A program made the translations under genes and the position numbers. Positions 45,694 to 56,126 of a stretch of 64,000 nt of DNA are shown one piece after another. The notes below the pieces were generated by a model that was not told the DNA's origin, did no database searches, and saw only the letters and a program-made list of their open reading frames with translations. How positions within the stretch are numbered: position 1 is the first letter of the stretch; the number at the start of each line of letters is the position of its first letter. Origin of the DNA: Mucilaginibacter aquatilis. GTDB taxonomy: Bacteria > Bacteroidota > Bacteroidia > Sphingobacteriales > Sphingobacteriaceae. The stretch lies in assembly GCF_009755275.1 (NCBI RefSeq), contig NZ_WQLA01000007.1, positions 62,001-126,000 of the forward strand, in the 5' to 3' direction.

Positions 45694-47676
45694 TCAAAAT
45701 TCGGTAAACTTATCAGTGCGGAATGGTACTGCGGGCAACCCTTGTTTATTATAAAAGTTTATTTTAGCTGGACTGCTCTCAAATGCATAACGCACATGCA
45801 ATGGTTTACTTACCTGAGGACAGCTTACCACAACCCGGTTGCCCTCAACTTTAGCTTCTGCCCGGTAAAACTTATTATCGTTACCACAAATAGCAAAGCC
45901 TTCAAGTTGGCTACCACCGCCTTTCACCTGTATCCCGCCATCAACATTATCAAAAGTAAGTACCATACTGCTTTGCTGTGTACTTACTGATTTTAAGACA
46001 GACCCCCGAGCAACTTCGCCTGCATAGCCATACGCTTTTTCTAGCGCAACCAGCGCCAGCCGCCTGCCTACCTCCTGTTTGTTTGTGGGATGCACATCTA
46101 ACGCGTTACCTACGTCGTTGGTTATAGCAATACCGCTGTTTGCTACAGTGTTGCTAACCTTGGTTTGCGCCTCTTGTACAACCGCCCACGGTGAGGCCTT
46201 GGGTTGAACGTTTACTGGCCCGTAATTAGCTATTTGTACCATATAGAATGGCAACGTAACATCTTTGAATGACTTTCTCCATGAGTTAATGAGGCTGTTT
46301 AATAAAGCCTCATATTCAAAGCATGATTTCATAGTTGCATTAGCTTCGCCCTGGTACCACAAGCATCCCTTTACCGCATAATTAAAAAATGGATGTATAA
46401 TAGCATTATAAGCTAATACAGGATAGCCATGTTCAAAATCAAGAGTTACAACCGGGCCAAGAGCTCCTGCTTTATCAAATACTTTACCTTGCTTATAAAG
46501 CCATTCGCCACTTAAAACTATGGTTTGAGTGCCAATAGTTATTTGCTGTTTAGCTATAGGCCTGAAGCCAGTTTTATCGCTATCGTTGTAACCGCATACA
46601 AGCACTTCATTCTTACCTTCCTTTAATAACCCGGCAGGCAGTTTAAACTTGGCATTATAATAAGGATTAGGTTGTATGCCTATATATACTCCATTAACAT
46701 AGGTAAAACTTGCAAAATTAATACGCCCTAGATCAATGGTTGCCATAGAAGATGGAGTTCCTGCTATGGTAAATTCCTTTTTATACCAGCTGATACCTTT
46801 TTTTACCGCAATACCCTGATCATCAATAAAGCCAGGAATATTTACCACCTTCCAGCTATCATCAGTATTAAAAAACTCCGCTTTGCGATTAAGATCGCGT
46901 TTTGCATCAATGTATTCGGCTGCATCAGCAAAATTTTGCTCCCACTGCTTTATCATGTCAGTATGGGCTTGCTTTGTGGCTTGTATAAAACCTGGTTTTA
47001 TGCTTTGTACTTTGGCAGAAGCCGAAGGAAAATCCTTTAATGCCTCGGGGCTCATAAAGGTTTCAATAGGCGAGCCTCCCCATGATGCATTAATTAAGCC
47101 AATAGGTACTTTCGTTGCTTTGTAAACGTTTTTTGCAAACTGAAATGCAACTGCCGAAAAATTATCAACGGTTTGCGGACTGGCAACCAGCCAGTTTGAT
47201 TTGAGCACATCTTTTTGTGGCTCTTCGGCACCTATCAATGGAACATTAAATGTCCTTATCAGCGGGTAATTGGCATCTGCCAGCTCTTTGTCGTGGTCCA
47301 TTATTTGCCTCATGCGGAAGTTCATGTTACTTTGACCACCGCAAAACCAAACGTCTCCAAAATAAACATCGTTTAAACCAAGACTATCTGCCCCTGATTG
47401 CGCTGTTATTGTGTAAGGCCCGCCTTCTTTCATTATAGGGAGCATTACCGTCCATAGGCTATCGTTACCCGCACGGGTATTAAATTGCCGCCCATTAAAC
47501 TTTATGGCAACGTTTTTACCCGGCTCCGTCCAACCCCAAAACTTAACCGGCTTATTGCGCTGCAATATCATATGATGGGTATAGTAATGCGGCAAACGGA
47601 GCTGGCCAAAGCTTGTTAAGCAGTTAAAGCTAAGCAGTAGTGCAATATACCAGCGAACATGTTTTATAGCTGTCAT
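45694..47676 (-). CDS. Sialate O-acetylesterase (SASA)-family carbohydrate esterase
   Basis: Secreted acetylesterase (660 aa) of the 9-O-acetyl-sialate esterase family, whose Bacteroidota members also de-acetylate xylan and other plant glycans. Signal peptide ends LTSFGQ. The first catalytic half has WFCGGQSNMNFRM (nucleophile Ser) and INASWGGSPIETFMS. A jelly-roll insertion (about 270-400; SWYKKEFTI, VNGVYIG) separates it from the second half with WYQGEANAT and the late DVGNALDVHPTNKQEVGRR (catalytic Asp/His). The start ATG overlaps the GH3 stop (TAATG), so translation is coupled. Together with GH3 and the beta-helix protein it forms an operon. Confidence 0.9.
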   Translation of the reverse strand: MTAIKHVRWYIALLLSFNCLTSFGQLRLPHYYTHHMILQRNKPVKFWGWTEPGKNVAIKFNGRQFNTRAGNDSLWTVMLPIMKEGGPYTITAQSGADSLGLNDVYFGDVWFCGGQSNMNFRMRQIMDHDKELADANYPLIRTFNVPLIGAEEPQKDVLKSNWLVASPQTVDNFSAVAFQFAKNVYKATKVPIGLINASWGGSPIETFMSPEALKDFPSASAKVQSIKPGFIQATKQAHTDMIKQWEQNFADAAEYIDAKRDLNRKAEFFNTDDSWKVVNIPGFIDDQGIAVKKGISWYKKEFTIAGTPSSMATIDLGRINFASFTYVNGVYIGIQPNPYYNAKFKLPAGLLKEGKNEVLVCGYNDSDKTGFRPIAKQQITIGTQTIVLSGEWLYKQGKVFDKAGALGPVVTLDFEHGYPVLAYNAIIHPFFNYAVKGCLWYQGEANATMKSCFEYEALLNSLINSWRKSFKDVTLPFYMVQIANYGPVNVQPKASPWAVVQEAQTKVSNTVANSGIAITNDVGNALDVHPTNKQEVGRRLALVALEKAYGYAGEVARGSVLKSVSTQQSSMVLTFDNVDGGIQVKGGGSQLEGFAICGNDNKFYRAEAKVEGNRVVVSCPQVSKPLHVRYAFESSPAKINFYNKQGLPAVPFRTDKFTEF

Positions 47677-49397
47677 TATTCAATAGTACTATATTTTTTA
47701 AAAGCGTTGTTTTGCAAATTAACCGGCGATGTTCCGTTGGCTTTGGCCTCACCCGTTAAAACTTTAATTACCGCATTATGCATCTCTTCGTTATTGCTGT
47801 AAGCATTTATACAGGTGTTGACCCGTTCAAAATATTCATTTAAAATGTATGGGCTTCCAAACGAAATTACGATAACCTTTGATTTAGGCATAGCATTAAC
47901 CGCCCAGGCCGATTGTGCCTCATCATCATACAACTGCAACGGACCAAAGGGGGTATGCGGCTGCCTCACCACGGCAAAAATAACTTTATCATATTGCTTT
48001 GATACCTGCTCATCCCAACCCTGATTTTCATAGAGCAGGTTGTGTTGAAAATCAACATGGTAGCCCTTTTGCCCAAGCTGGGTTGCAAAGTTCTTTAATA
48101 CGGCCAAACCACCATCCCCGCCCTTACGGCTTTGCGGTACAACACCTACCACTAATATTTTTTTAACGTTCTTGCTAAGCGGTAGAGATTTGTCCCGATC
48201 GCGTACTAAAGTTACTGCTGCAGCACAAATACTATCTGATGTTGCCCGTGCGAATGCCTTATCACCTATACTCATAGGTTTAATAAGTTGGCGTTTAGCT
48301 GTTGCAGCATTGTATCTTACCTTCATTGCCCATATACGGCTTACGGCATCATCCAATCGCGACATTGGTATTTCATTGCGCTTTATACGGGCTTCTAATG
48401 TATCCATAAAGGAATATGAAGGCCACAGCAGTACGTCAACCCCGGCTTTAAAGCTCGCTATTTCGCCTTCAAGCTGATTAGGGAACCATCCCCTGAAACC
48501 TCCCATGGTCATGGCGTCTGATATAATTACGCCTTTAAAATGCATTTCATTTTTCAACAAACCAGTTAGCAATTCATGCGAGAGCGTTGCCGGAGGCAAA
48601 AAGCCGTTTAACTTTTGTTTTTGATAAGCTGGTAAGGTAATATGGCCCGGCATAATAGCCGCAACGCCACTATCAATAAGCGCTTGAAACACTTTACCAT
48701 GGTAACGGTACCACTCACTCATGGTTAGTGAATTTGTTGTGGTTGTAAGATGCTGATCGCGGTAATCAACCCCGTCTCCCGGAAAATGCTTGATTGTGGC
48801 AGCTACGCCGTTATATTGCAAACCTTTAACCTGACGGCTTAATAACCTAATGGCCCTATCCGGATCGTCGGAAATACCGCGCACATTGACTATTGGATTT
48901 AAGGGATTTAAGTTTAAGTCGGCCATGGGATGCAGCACCCACTGTATGCCAACCGAGCGCGATTCCATGGCAAGCGTTTTACCATAATTATAAGTAAGCT
49001 GCGGAGAATTAGCCGCCCCTATAGCCATTTCATAAGGCATACCGGTCATTCCAGGCAAGGCAACGCCATGCTCATAATCTTGCTGAAAAATTAACGGTTG
49101 CGTACTTGCTTGCTGATAAGCTGTAGCGGCTTGCTTTATAAAGCTGATTTTGTCTTTTGTATCTACGCCCTGAAACAATTTCCATCCCATAAAGAAACCG
49201 GTTACCGGGTAACGTTTAAAAAAACCTGGCAAACTGCCGTTACCTAACTGCAACTCCATTTTTCTGTCGGGCAGCATAATCATGGTTTGACCTATCTTTT
49301 CTCTTAAGGTAAGCTTTTTCCAACCATCAACACTGGCAACCTGCGCGCGCAGGCTCACGCCCGACAGCAGTATTGCAGCCAAGATTTTGTATTTCAT
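47676..49397 (-). CDS. GH3 beta-N-acetylhexosaminidase-like (NagZ-type) glycosidase
   Basis: Secreted family 3 glycosidase (573 aa, signal peptide MKYKILAAILLSGVSLRAQ). Order: (beta/alpha)8 barrel (about 20-370) then a Rossmann-like domain. The barrel loop KHFPGDGVDYRDQH carries the Asp-x-His dyad characteristic of NagZ-type GH3 enzymes, where the His serves as acid/base. The nucleophile Asp is in VIISDAMTMGG (near 294). N-acetyl-beta-glucosaminidase activity is therefore more likely than plain beta-glucosidase or xylosidase; GH3 specificity is hard to call without biochemistry. It starts 21 bp after the beta-helix gene and overlaps SASA by one base. Confidence 0.88.
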   Translation of the reverse strand: MKYKILAAILLSGVSLRAQVASVDGWKKLTLREKIGQTMIMLPDRKMELQLGNGSLPGFFKRYPVTGFFMGWKLFQGVDTKDKISFIKQAATAYQQASTQPLIFQQDYEHGVALPGMTGMPYEMAIGAANSPQLTYNYGKTLAMESRSVGIQWVLHPMADLNLNPLNPIVNVRGISDDPDRAIRLLSRQVKGLQYNGVAATIKHFPGDGVDYRDQHLTTTTNSLTMSEWYRYHGKVFQALIDSGVAAIMPGHITLPAYQKQKLNGFLPPATLSHELLTGLLKNEMHFKGVIISDAMTMGGFRGWFPNQLEGEIASFKAGVDVLLWPSYSFMDTLEARIKRNEIPMSRLDDAVSRIWAMKVRYNAATAKRQLIKPMSIGDKAFARATSDSICAAAVTLVRDRDKSLPLSKNVKKILVVGVVPQSRKGGDGGLAVLKNFATQLGQKGYHVDFQHNLLYENQGWDEQVSKQYDKVIFAVVRQPHTPFGPLQLYDDEAQSAWAVNAMPKSKVIVISFGSPYILNEYFERVNTCINAYSNNEEMHNAVIKVLTGEAKANGTSPVNLQNNAFKKYSTIE

Positions 49398-49418
49398 TAT
49401 GTGTAGTGAGTAATTTAG

Positions 49419-51710
49419 TTAATCTACAAACTGATCTTCGTTCCATGCATCGCCAGCCTTGGCTCTGTTCACCAAGCCTCCGGTTTCCTTTCGGGTAGGT
49501 ACACGTAACCTGTATTGGTCTTTAATGAGTCCCATAGATACAAACACCTTATTTAAGTTAGGGAACGTGCGTAATATGGCCTTGCTGCCCGTTCGCAGAT
49601 CCATGCCGGGGTAATTGCGAAATAAGGCATCTTTAACTAAAGGCAAACGGGCATTGTTTGTTATGGTAACATCACCGTGCTCGGGTTTTGTGAATGGACC
49701 ACTCTCAATGGCAATGTTATCAATCATGGCACATCCATTAGGCAAATCGGGGCGCCAGGCAGGGTTTAACACGTCGCTCCACAAGGAATGCCGCAGGCCA
49801 TATTGCTTTTGGATAATTTTGCCGTATGATTTCCATGGTTCCTTAAACGGCTCCATGTCTTGCAACCGCTCTTCATAAGCTGTACCAAGTTTATAGTTAC
49901 GGCTTGTGCCCCTGTCATCTATAACCTGATTTTTAGTTTTTATAAATACATTGTTATGTGCAATATTATCATGTCCGCCTCCAAACTTTATGGCATCAAT
50001 GGCATCATGTACAATGTTATTGTAAAACATGTCGCCGCTATCGCCATCATCACAGTAGAAGCCGTTTGAGCGATTTACATGGTGAACAAAATTGTATCTG
50101 AAAATATTGCCATAAGTAGACCATCCTCCGTAATTGTAAAACGCTCCGTTATCAGCCTCTTTTAAGGCAATGTTATGTACCTCGTTATACTCAAACACAC
50201 AGTTGTTTATCAAATCGGTGCGTACTGCGCTTTTGGGCACATCATGTATAAGATTATGAGCAATGGTTAATCCCACACACTCTCTTAACTGAATTGCCTC
50301 CTTAAAAGATATACGCGCAATATGATGGATATGATTGTTGATTAACTTGCTACGGGTAGCTATCAGTTTTTTGCGATTACCTGTTGTTTGCACTTCAATG
50401 CCGCTGCCACCTGTATCAAATATATTATTGCTTTGGATTGTAACATCATCTCCTCCATTCACCCAAATACCCGTATTACCAACATTACTGATATTGCAGC
50501 CTGCAATTTTTATATGGTGTGAATTGGTTATTTCAAAACCATTACTTAGCGTACCACTAACATTGATGCTTTGAAACTGAATATTTGATGCGCCCCTAAG
50601 CGTAAGTAAAGGTTTGTCTGAATCAGCTATGCTCACCTGCATCTTGTTCAATGGTGCAGGTGGATAGTAATATATCTTGTTGTCTTTAACATCTAAGGCC
50701 CATTCACCTGACGTGTCAATTTCTTCAAGAAGGTTTAGGGCCATCCATTTTTCTTTGCCATTGCCTACTCGCCATAAAGGGCTTTGGTTAGCAATTTCAG
50801 AATATTTTGACCCCATGCCTCCTGGCGGCTCTTCGATAAAGCTGATGGTGTGCTGTTGCACGTCGAGCTTTTTTACCTTGGAAGTATAAGGACCCCATGG
50901 CACTCGCCAAAACCCTTTAAGCCACAAATCATGGCCATTGGCCATCATGGCGCTCCATCGTTCTGACCGGTTGGTGCGATCAAGGTCAACCTCGTTCACC
51001 TCGTCCTTATCCTCTGGCTTGCCGCCGTTTGCATAGTAAAATGTGTAATTATCCTTGGCCCCGTTGCAGGTTACCCAACCGGCATCATTAATGTTTCTGA
51101 TGCTTTCATTTTGGTTAGGCCATTGTGATAAAGGTTGACGCTTGTTACTAGCAAACAGATCGATAATATACCATTTGTCTTCAAACTGATTTACCGGCGC
51201 AAACTGCTTTACATGTGATAAATTAAGTCCTGTTAAATCGAGTTCCTTAATATCAGCGGCATTAGTTTTGGGATGAACCCGCTTTAGCGCATCGGCACTT
51301 AAAGGTTTCCATTTATCACCACTGATACTTATTAGTCCGGATAGGGTAACCTCCTCGTTAGGATAACCACGGTAAATTACAGGCTGATGCGGTGTGCCCG
51401 AGTCCTCCTCATTAAACATGAGGGGTTCGGTTAATGAATAGGTTCCGCCCATGATCCATATTACCACACCATGCTTGCTTTTAACAATTTGGCGTGCTGC
51501 TTTCTGGGCTTTACCCAAAGTTGCAAAAGGAGCCTTTAAGGTTCCCGCCCACGCATCGTTGCCGGCTTTGGAGACGTAAAGATTAACCGTCTGGCTTTTT
51601 TTCGCAGCAGGTTGAGCAATGGTCTTTTCAGAAAGACAAAGCAAACACAATACTGTGATGAGGTTTAGGTTTAGCGTTAGTTTATAACCAAACGGTGTAA
51701 TACTATTCAT
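49419..51710 (-). CDS. Secreted right-handed beta-helix protein, GH141/GH120-like
   Basis: 763 residues from the ATG at 51710, with a signal peptide (about 1-33). The N-terminal region NLYVSKAGNDAWAGTLKAPF, then YRGYPNEEVTLSG is the pattern seen in beta-helix CAZymes such as GH141 and GH120. A classical Asn/Gly-rich right-handed beta-helix follows (about 370-620; NVGNTGIWVNGGDDVTIQ, DTGGSGIEV). No unambiguous catalytic residue can be named. Its first place in an operon with GH3 and SASA supports a glycan-cleaving role. Candidate HTCS site B lies 64 bp upstream. A paralogue occurs at 58134. Confidence 0.82.
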   Translation of the reverse strand: MNSITPFGYKLTLNLNLITVLCLLCLSEKTIAQPAAKKSQTVNLYVSKAGNDAWAGTLKAPFATLGKAQKAARQIVKSKHGVVIWIMGGTYSLTEPLMFNEEDSGTPHQPVIYRGYPNEEVTLSGLISISGDKWKPLSADALKRVHPKTNAADIKELDLTGLNLSHVKQFAPVNQFEDKWYIIDLFASNKRQPLSQWPNQNESIRNINDAGWVTCNGAKDNYTFYYANGGKPEDKDEVNEVDLDRTNRSERWSAMMANGHDLWLKGFWRVPWGPYTSKVKKLDVQQHTISFIEEPPGGMGSKYSEIANQSPLWRVGNGKEKWMALNLLEEIDTSGEWALDVKDNKIYYYPPAPLNKMQVSIADSDKPLLTLRGASNIQFQSINVSGTLSNGFEITNSHHIKIAGCNISNVGNTGIWVNGGDDVTIQSNNIFDTGGSGIEVQTTGNRKKLIATRSKLINNHIHHIARISFKEAIQLRECVGLTIAHNLIHDVPKSAVRTDLINNCVFEYNEVHNIALKEADNGAFYNYGGWSTYGNIFRYNFVHHVNRSNGFYCDDGDSGDMFYNNIVHDAIDAIKFGGGHDNIAHNNVFIKTKNQVIDDRGTSRNYKLGTAYEERLQDMEPFKEPWKSYGKIIQKQYGLRHSLWSDVLNPAWRPDLPNGCAMIDNIAIESGPFTKPEHGDVTITNNARLPLVKDALFRNYPGMDLRTGSKAILRTFPNLNKVFVSMGLIKDQYRLRVPTRKETGGLVNRAKAGDAWNEDQFVD

Positions 51711-51773
51711 CAAAAAAATGGTTGTAATTGGTGATGTAAATAACCGCTTTTTAAATGGCCGCTAATGATGTGA

Positions 51774-51801
51774 ATGTTGCATAATATGATGGCAATGTCT
51801 C
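51774..51801. promoter_or_regulatory. Candidate HTCS operator, copy B (upstream of the beta-helix-GH3-SASA operon)
   Basis: ATGTTGCA, 10 bp, GCAATGTCTC; half-sites at 51774 and 51795 (21 bp apart). It lies in the 117-bp gap between the HTCS gene's stop and the beta-helix gene. Confidence 0.55.
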
Positions 51802-51827
51802 AAAAAGCAAACTAAGGCAATGTTAAT

Positions 51828-54800
51828 TCAATTTGCATTCTCTATTATGCTGTTTAAATACTCAGACGGCGTTTTGCCAAACTGTTTTTTAAACGAGGCA
51901 GTAAACGATGAAGGATTTTTAAATCCAACCTCATATGATATTTGCGATACATTAAGCTTGCGTTGTAATAGCAACTCGGCCGCATGTTTTAACCGTATAC
52001 TACTAATTACCTCAAGCGGGTTTTGACCGGTAATGGCCTTGAGTTTTCTAAACAAATGGCTGCGGCTCATACAAACAATGTTGCCTAAATCTTCTACGCC
52101 AAACTCATCATTACTCATATTAGCCTGCACCGCTGCAATTACTTTATTTAAAAACTCTTCATCAAGCGGGTTCTTGGTAATGTTTTTTGGCACCATCACT
52201 CCATCAGATTGGTATTTGGCAATCAGCCTTTTTTGCGATTCAATCAAATTGCTTACTCTAGTTTTCAGCAATTCGGGGTGGAAAGGCTTAGCTATATATT
52301 CGTCGGCACCGGTTCGAAAACCTTCAATCCGATGTTGCACTTCGGCTTTAGCGGTAAGTAAAACAACCGGAATATGGCTGGTTGCTACATTTTGCTTTAT
52401 GTTTAAGCACAACTCCACGCCGTCCATTTCGGGCATCATAACATCACTCAAAATAAGCGCTGGTTCACGGCTTTCAATTATACCTAAAGCAAGTTTGCCG
52501 TTTTCTGCTTTTAATACCTCGTAGCTATTAACAAATAATTTTTCGAGGTACTCCAGCACATCAGGGTTGTCTTCTACTATCAGCAGCACCTCTTTATGAA
52601 TATCAGGTTTTAAATCCTGAGCCTGATCAACATCCGTCAGTCCGCCTGCAATTGATGTGTTGAAGTCATATTCGGGCTGATAAGCTGATTGCGGTACAAT
52701 TAAGCCGGCTTGGTTTACATAAGCATTATTAACGGGCAACAAAATTGTAAAGGTGGTTTTGACGCCTGGGTCACTTTCTGCCACCACTATGCCCTGATGA
52801 AGCTCGACCAAACTTTTGGTTAACGAAAGACCAACGCCGGTACCTTTAATATGAGTATCGGAAAAGAAACGCTCGAACAAGTGCTTAAACTCTTCGTTAC
52901 TTATTCCCTTTCCGTTATCTTCAACGGTAATGGAAATCCATTTACTTACCTTTGCCTGCACTTGTTGCTTTAGCTGGCTCGATGCAAGCTCCGCTACCTT
53001 GACAGCTACCTTCCCCCCTGCAGGCGCAAACTTAAATGCATTAATGAGTAAATTATTGATGGCCATTTCTATTTTGCCTGGATCAAAATCAATAATGAAA
53101 TTACTCACCTCACTCTCTATAAAAAAATGAACACTGCTCTTTTCAGCAAGCGGTTCAAAATTTTGACATATTTCTTTGACAAAATCAACCACATCAACAT
53201 CCCGCTTATGCAACTTAAGCATGCCCTGTTCCATTTTTTGGAACGTCATCAACTCGTCGACCAAATACAGCAGTTTTTTACAGTTTCGGTACACCATTTG
53301 CATTTTTTGACGCAAAGGACTATTTAAGTCATCTGAAGAAAGCATTTCATCAACCGGACCTATAATTAAAGATAGCGGCGTTCTGAACTCATGTGATACG
53401 TTGGTAAAAAACTCAACCTTCATTTGGTTAAGTTTTCTCAACTGATCTTTCTCCAGTTTTTCAAAGTGTAAAAGGCTGCGATGACGGCTTTGTGCAAGTA
53501 AGTATTTTACAAATACATACAGCATAACATTGAATATGATGATATATAGCACAATTGCCCACCATGTTTTCCATGGCGGCGGCAAAATAGTTACTTTAAG
53601 CCTTATAGGATTATTACTCCATTTACCTGCATAGTTTGCAGCTTTAACCTTAAACCAATAAGTACCGTGGTTAAGGTTGGTATATGTGGCACTACGGTTA
53701 TCGGCTCCAACGTTTATCCATTCCTTATCAAACCCCTCCATTTTATAAGCGTATGCATTTAGCTCGGGGTTTGAAAAGTGCAAGGCTGTAAAGCCTATAG
53801 TAAATACATTGTTATGATAGTTTAGGGTTATTGCCCGCGTGTTGGTAATAGGCTTGGTTAAAATAACCTGATCATTCAGCGTATCATTAACGTTAACCGT
53901 TTTGTTAAACAGTTTTAATTCGGTTAAATGCAATCGAGGCGTAGCCGTGTTGCTGTTTACCAGTAACGGATTGAAGCTTAAAAAGCCATCATCGGTACCA
54001 AACAAGAATTGTGATTTACTTACGCGGCAACTACTTACGGCGCTAAAATCAATACCCGAAATAATATTATTAAACTGTTTTGTTTTGAGATTAAATTTTA
54101 CTAATCCTTTAATAGTGGCTATCCACAAGTTGCCGGCATCATCGGCAAGTAAACCGTTAATTGATTTATCAGGCAAGCCATCACTTTCGAAATAGGTTTT
54201 TACCTCCTTCACTATAGGACCCGGCTCATTGCCCGATAACTGGATTTGATTAAGGCCCGACTCAGACCCGGCCCAGATAACATTATGCGGGTACTCAACG
54301 ATCGACAAAAAGTTGCTGCCATACACTTTAGTGCCATGTCCGTCAGATTCAACAGTGGTAAACTTTGCGGTAACCGGATTTATGTATCCAACCTTTCCGT
54401 TTTCAAAGCCAAGCCATATCCTGCCTGCATGATCTTCATAAACAGTTCGTAAAAAGCCTGATCGTAGAAGCTGATGTGCCGAAGGTTGCTCTGCGAAGTT
54501 AATTTGCTTACCCAATTCATTAATGTAAATAACACCCGAGTTTGTACCAATCCAGGTGTTTGCTTTACTATCTTTAAGTACCGCAAATACTGCTTTACCT
54601 TGCAGCACCTGCGTTAAGCTGTTTGTATTGTTGACACTGAATTTGGTTAACCCGGCTAGGCTGCCCGCCCAAACTTGGTTATTTATTATACTTAACGAAC
54701 GGTTATTACGATAGGCGTTTGTTGTACCTGCCGGTGCTTTAGTGAGGGTATTGTTAACCAAGTTATACTTGTACACGCCGGTATTTGAGGTACCAAACCA

Positions 54801-55961
54801 TACATCATTACCATTAGTTGAAAACAAGCCTCTTACCCTATCTTTAATGTTTTTATTAGTAAAAGTGTAGTACTGTAAGGGTAGTAAGTTTAAATCAACC
54901 TTGTTAAGGCCGGCCTCTGTACCACACCATAACACGGCGTTCCTATCAACCATTACCTTATACACAATATTGCTGCTAATGCTTTTATTGCTTATGGCAT
55001 TATGCCGGTAAATGGTAAGCCTAGCATTGGGCGATGCTATATTTTCTATTTTGGCTAAACCATATTCGGTTGCCAGCCATACATCGCCCAATGGCGATTT
55101 AGTTATATCAAATATTTGGTAATTTTTAAGTCCGGTTGGGCTTTGCTTAAATGTGTTTACATATTCATACGGCATATATCTGCCATCTTCAGCGTTATAA
55201 GGTAATCTGATGAGGCCGTCTCCTCCTGTTCCTATATACAAGTCATTGCCATACAACATCAAACTCCAAAACTTATCGCCGTATGGGTTTGGCTTTACAG
55301 GCATACGATAAAGCTGATGCTGCCCGTTTTTAGTATTGAAACGAACTATTCCATCGCGTGCTGCTATCCAAAGCGAACTATTGCCACCTTCAATAATCTT
55401 TACAATGCCGGTCAAAGAAGCTTGATTAAACTTTTTGTAAGATCCTGTTTGAGGATCAAACGACATTATTCCTTCTGACGTTCCAATCCATAATCGGCCT
55501 GTTGATGCTTCGGCATGTAAAGCATTAATCTGCCTGTTTAAAAAAGGGTAAGCTTGCTTTTTATTGACCGGATAATTGGTGAACCGTTCCGTTTGTAGAT
55601 TAAAGCAACTCAAACCCGCTTCTGTGCCAAACCATAAGTTGCCTCTTTTATCTTCGCATATGGCATGAGCCCAATTACCCGATATACTGCTTAGCCTGTT
55701 GTTTTTGTAATACTTTATAAAGTTATAACCATCAAACTTACATAAGCCGTTCATGGTACCTACCCACAAAAAGCCTTTACTGTCTTGAAATAAATTCCTG
55801 ATGCGAACATCGGGCAGGCCATCATTACTGTTATAAGCCTTAAATACCGGGGTTAAGCTTATGCCGCTGTCGTCATTTGATGTGTAGGTTGATTGCCCGG
55901 CATTAACCGTTGCAATGCCATACAATATTGCCGCAGTGAATGAGAGCAGGTACTTAAGCAT
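51828..55961 (-). CDS. Hybrid two-component system regulator (HTCS), one-protein sensor/kinase/AraC regulator
   Basis: 1377-residue inner-membrane sensor-regulator controlling a PUL. Order: signal or first TM (1-22); periplasmic Reg_prop beta-propeller repeats (about 35-700; motifs such as GFLWVGTMNGLCKFDG and DRNAVLWCGTEAGLNKVD); Y_Y_Y domain (about 735-815; NAYAYKMEGFDKEWI); TM (about 818-842); HisKA with phospho-His in NVSHEFRTPLSLIIGP (near 857); HATPase; receiver with Asp near 1173 (LILSDVMMPEMDG); and C-terminal AraC-type HTH (VSQISYEVGFKNPSSFTASF). All catalytic sites appear intact. It lies inside the PUL and is the natural candidate to bind the three repeated 28-bp elements. Confidence 0.96.
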   Translation of the reverse strand: MLKYLLSFTAAILYGIATVNAGQSTYTSNDDSGISLTPVFKAYNSNDGLPDVRIRNLFQDSKGFLWVGTMNGLCKFDGYNFIKYYKNNRLSSISGNWAHAICEDKRGNLWFGTEAGLSCFNLQTERFTNYPVNKKQAYPFLNRQINALHAEASTGRLWIGTSEGIMSFDPQTGSYKKFNQASLTGIVKIIEGGNSSLWIAARDGIVRFNTKNGQHQLYRMPVKPNPYGDKFWSLMLYGNDLYIGTGGDGLIRLPYNAEDGRYMPYEYVNTFKQSPTGLKNYQIFDITKSPLGDVWLATEYGLAKIENIASPNARLTIYRHNAISNKSISSNIVYKVMVDRNAVLWCGTEAGLNKVDLNLLPLQYYTFTNKNIKDRVRGLFSTNGNDVWFGTSNTGVYKYNLVNNTLTKAPAGTTNAYRNNRSLSIINNQVWAGSLAGLTKFSVNNTNSLTQVLQGKAVFAVLKDSKANTWIGTNSGVIYINELGKQINFAEQPSAHQLLRSGFLRTVYEDHAGRIWLGFENGKVGYINPVTAKFTTVESDGHGTKVYGSNFLSIVEYPHNVIWAGSESGLNQIQLSGNEPGPIVKEVKTYFESDGLPDKSINGLLADDAGNLWIATIKGLVKFNLKTKQFNNIISGIDFSAVSSCRVSKSQFLFGTDDGFLSFNPLLVNSNTATPRLHLTELKLFNKTVNVNDTLNDQVILTKPITNTRAITLNYHNNVFTIGFTALHFSNPELNAYAYKMEGFDKEWINVGADNRSATYTNLNHGTYWFKVKAANYAGKWSNNPIRLKVTILPPPWKTWWAIVLYIIIFNVMLYVFVKYLLAQSRHRSLLHFEKLEKDQLRKLNQMKVEFFTNVSHEFRTPLSLIIGPVDEMLSSDDLNSPLRQKMQMVYRNCKKLLYLVDELMTFQKMEQGMLKLHKRDVDVVDFVKEICQNFEPLAEKSSVHFFIESEVSNFIIDFDPGKIEMAINNLLINAFKFAPAGGKVAVKVAELASSQLKQQVQAKVSKWISITVEDNGKGISNEEFKHLFERFFSDTHIKGTGVGLSLTKSLVELHQGIVVAESDPGVKTTFTILLPVNNAYVNQAGLIVPQSAYQPEYDFNTSIAGGLTDVDQAQDLKPDIHKEVLLIVEDNPDVLEYLEKLFVNSYEVLKAENGKLALGIIESREPALILSDVMMPEMDGVELCLNIKQNVATSHIPVVLLTAKAEVQHRIEGFRTGADEYIAKPFHPELLKTRVSNLIESQKRLIAKYQSDGVMVPKNITKNPLDEEFLNKVIAAVQANMSNDEFGVEDLGNIVCMSRSHLFRKLKAITGQNPLEVISSIRLKHAAELLLQRKLNVSQISYEVGFKNPSSFTASFKKQFGKTPSEYLNSIIENAN

Positions 55962-55978
55962 AAACGTTTACATTGGTT

Positions 55979-56014
55979 TTAACAGCACTCAATTATTGAA
56001 ATAAGGGCTGTTAA
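55979..56014. repeat. Inverted repeat upstream of the HTCS gene
   Basis: TTAACAGC (55979-55986) and GCTGTTAA (56007-56014) separated by 20 bp, 18-53 bp before the HTCS ATG. It is a possible operator for control of the HTCS gene itself, unlike the direct-repeat elements of the target operons. Confidence 0.35.
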
Positions 56015-56126
56015 TTTTGAAGTAACTATAATAGATATAATATAGCACATATAATAACAATTATCATGAAGCAGTAAGTAACAGCCAGTACTAACCAGCT
56101 TTTGACTTGTTTTGTGAGCATAAAGG

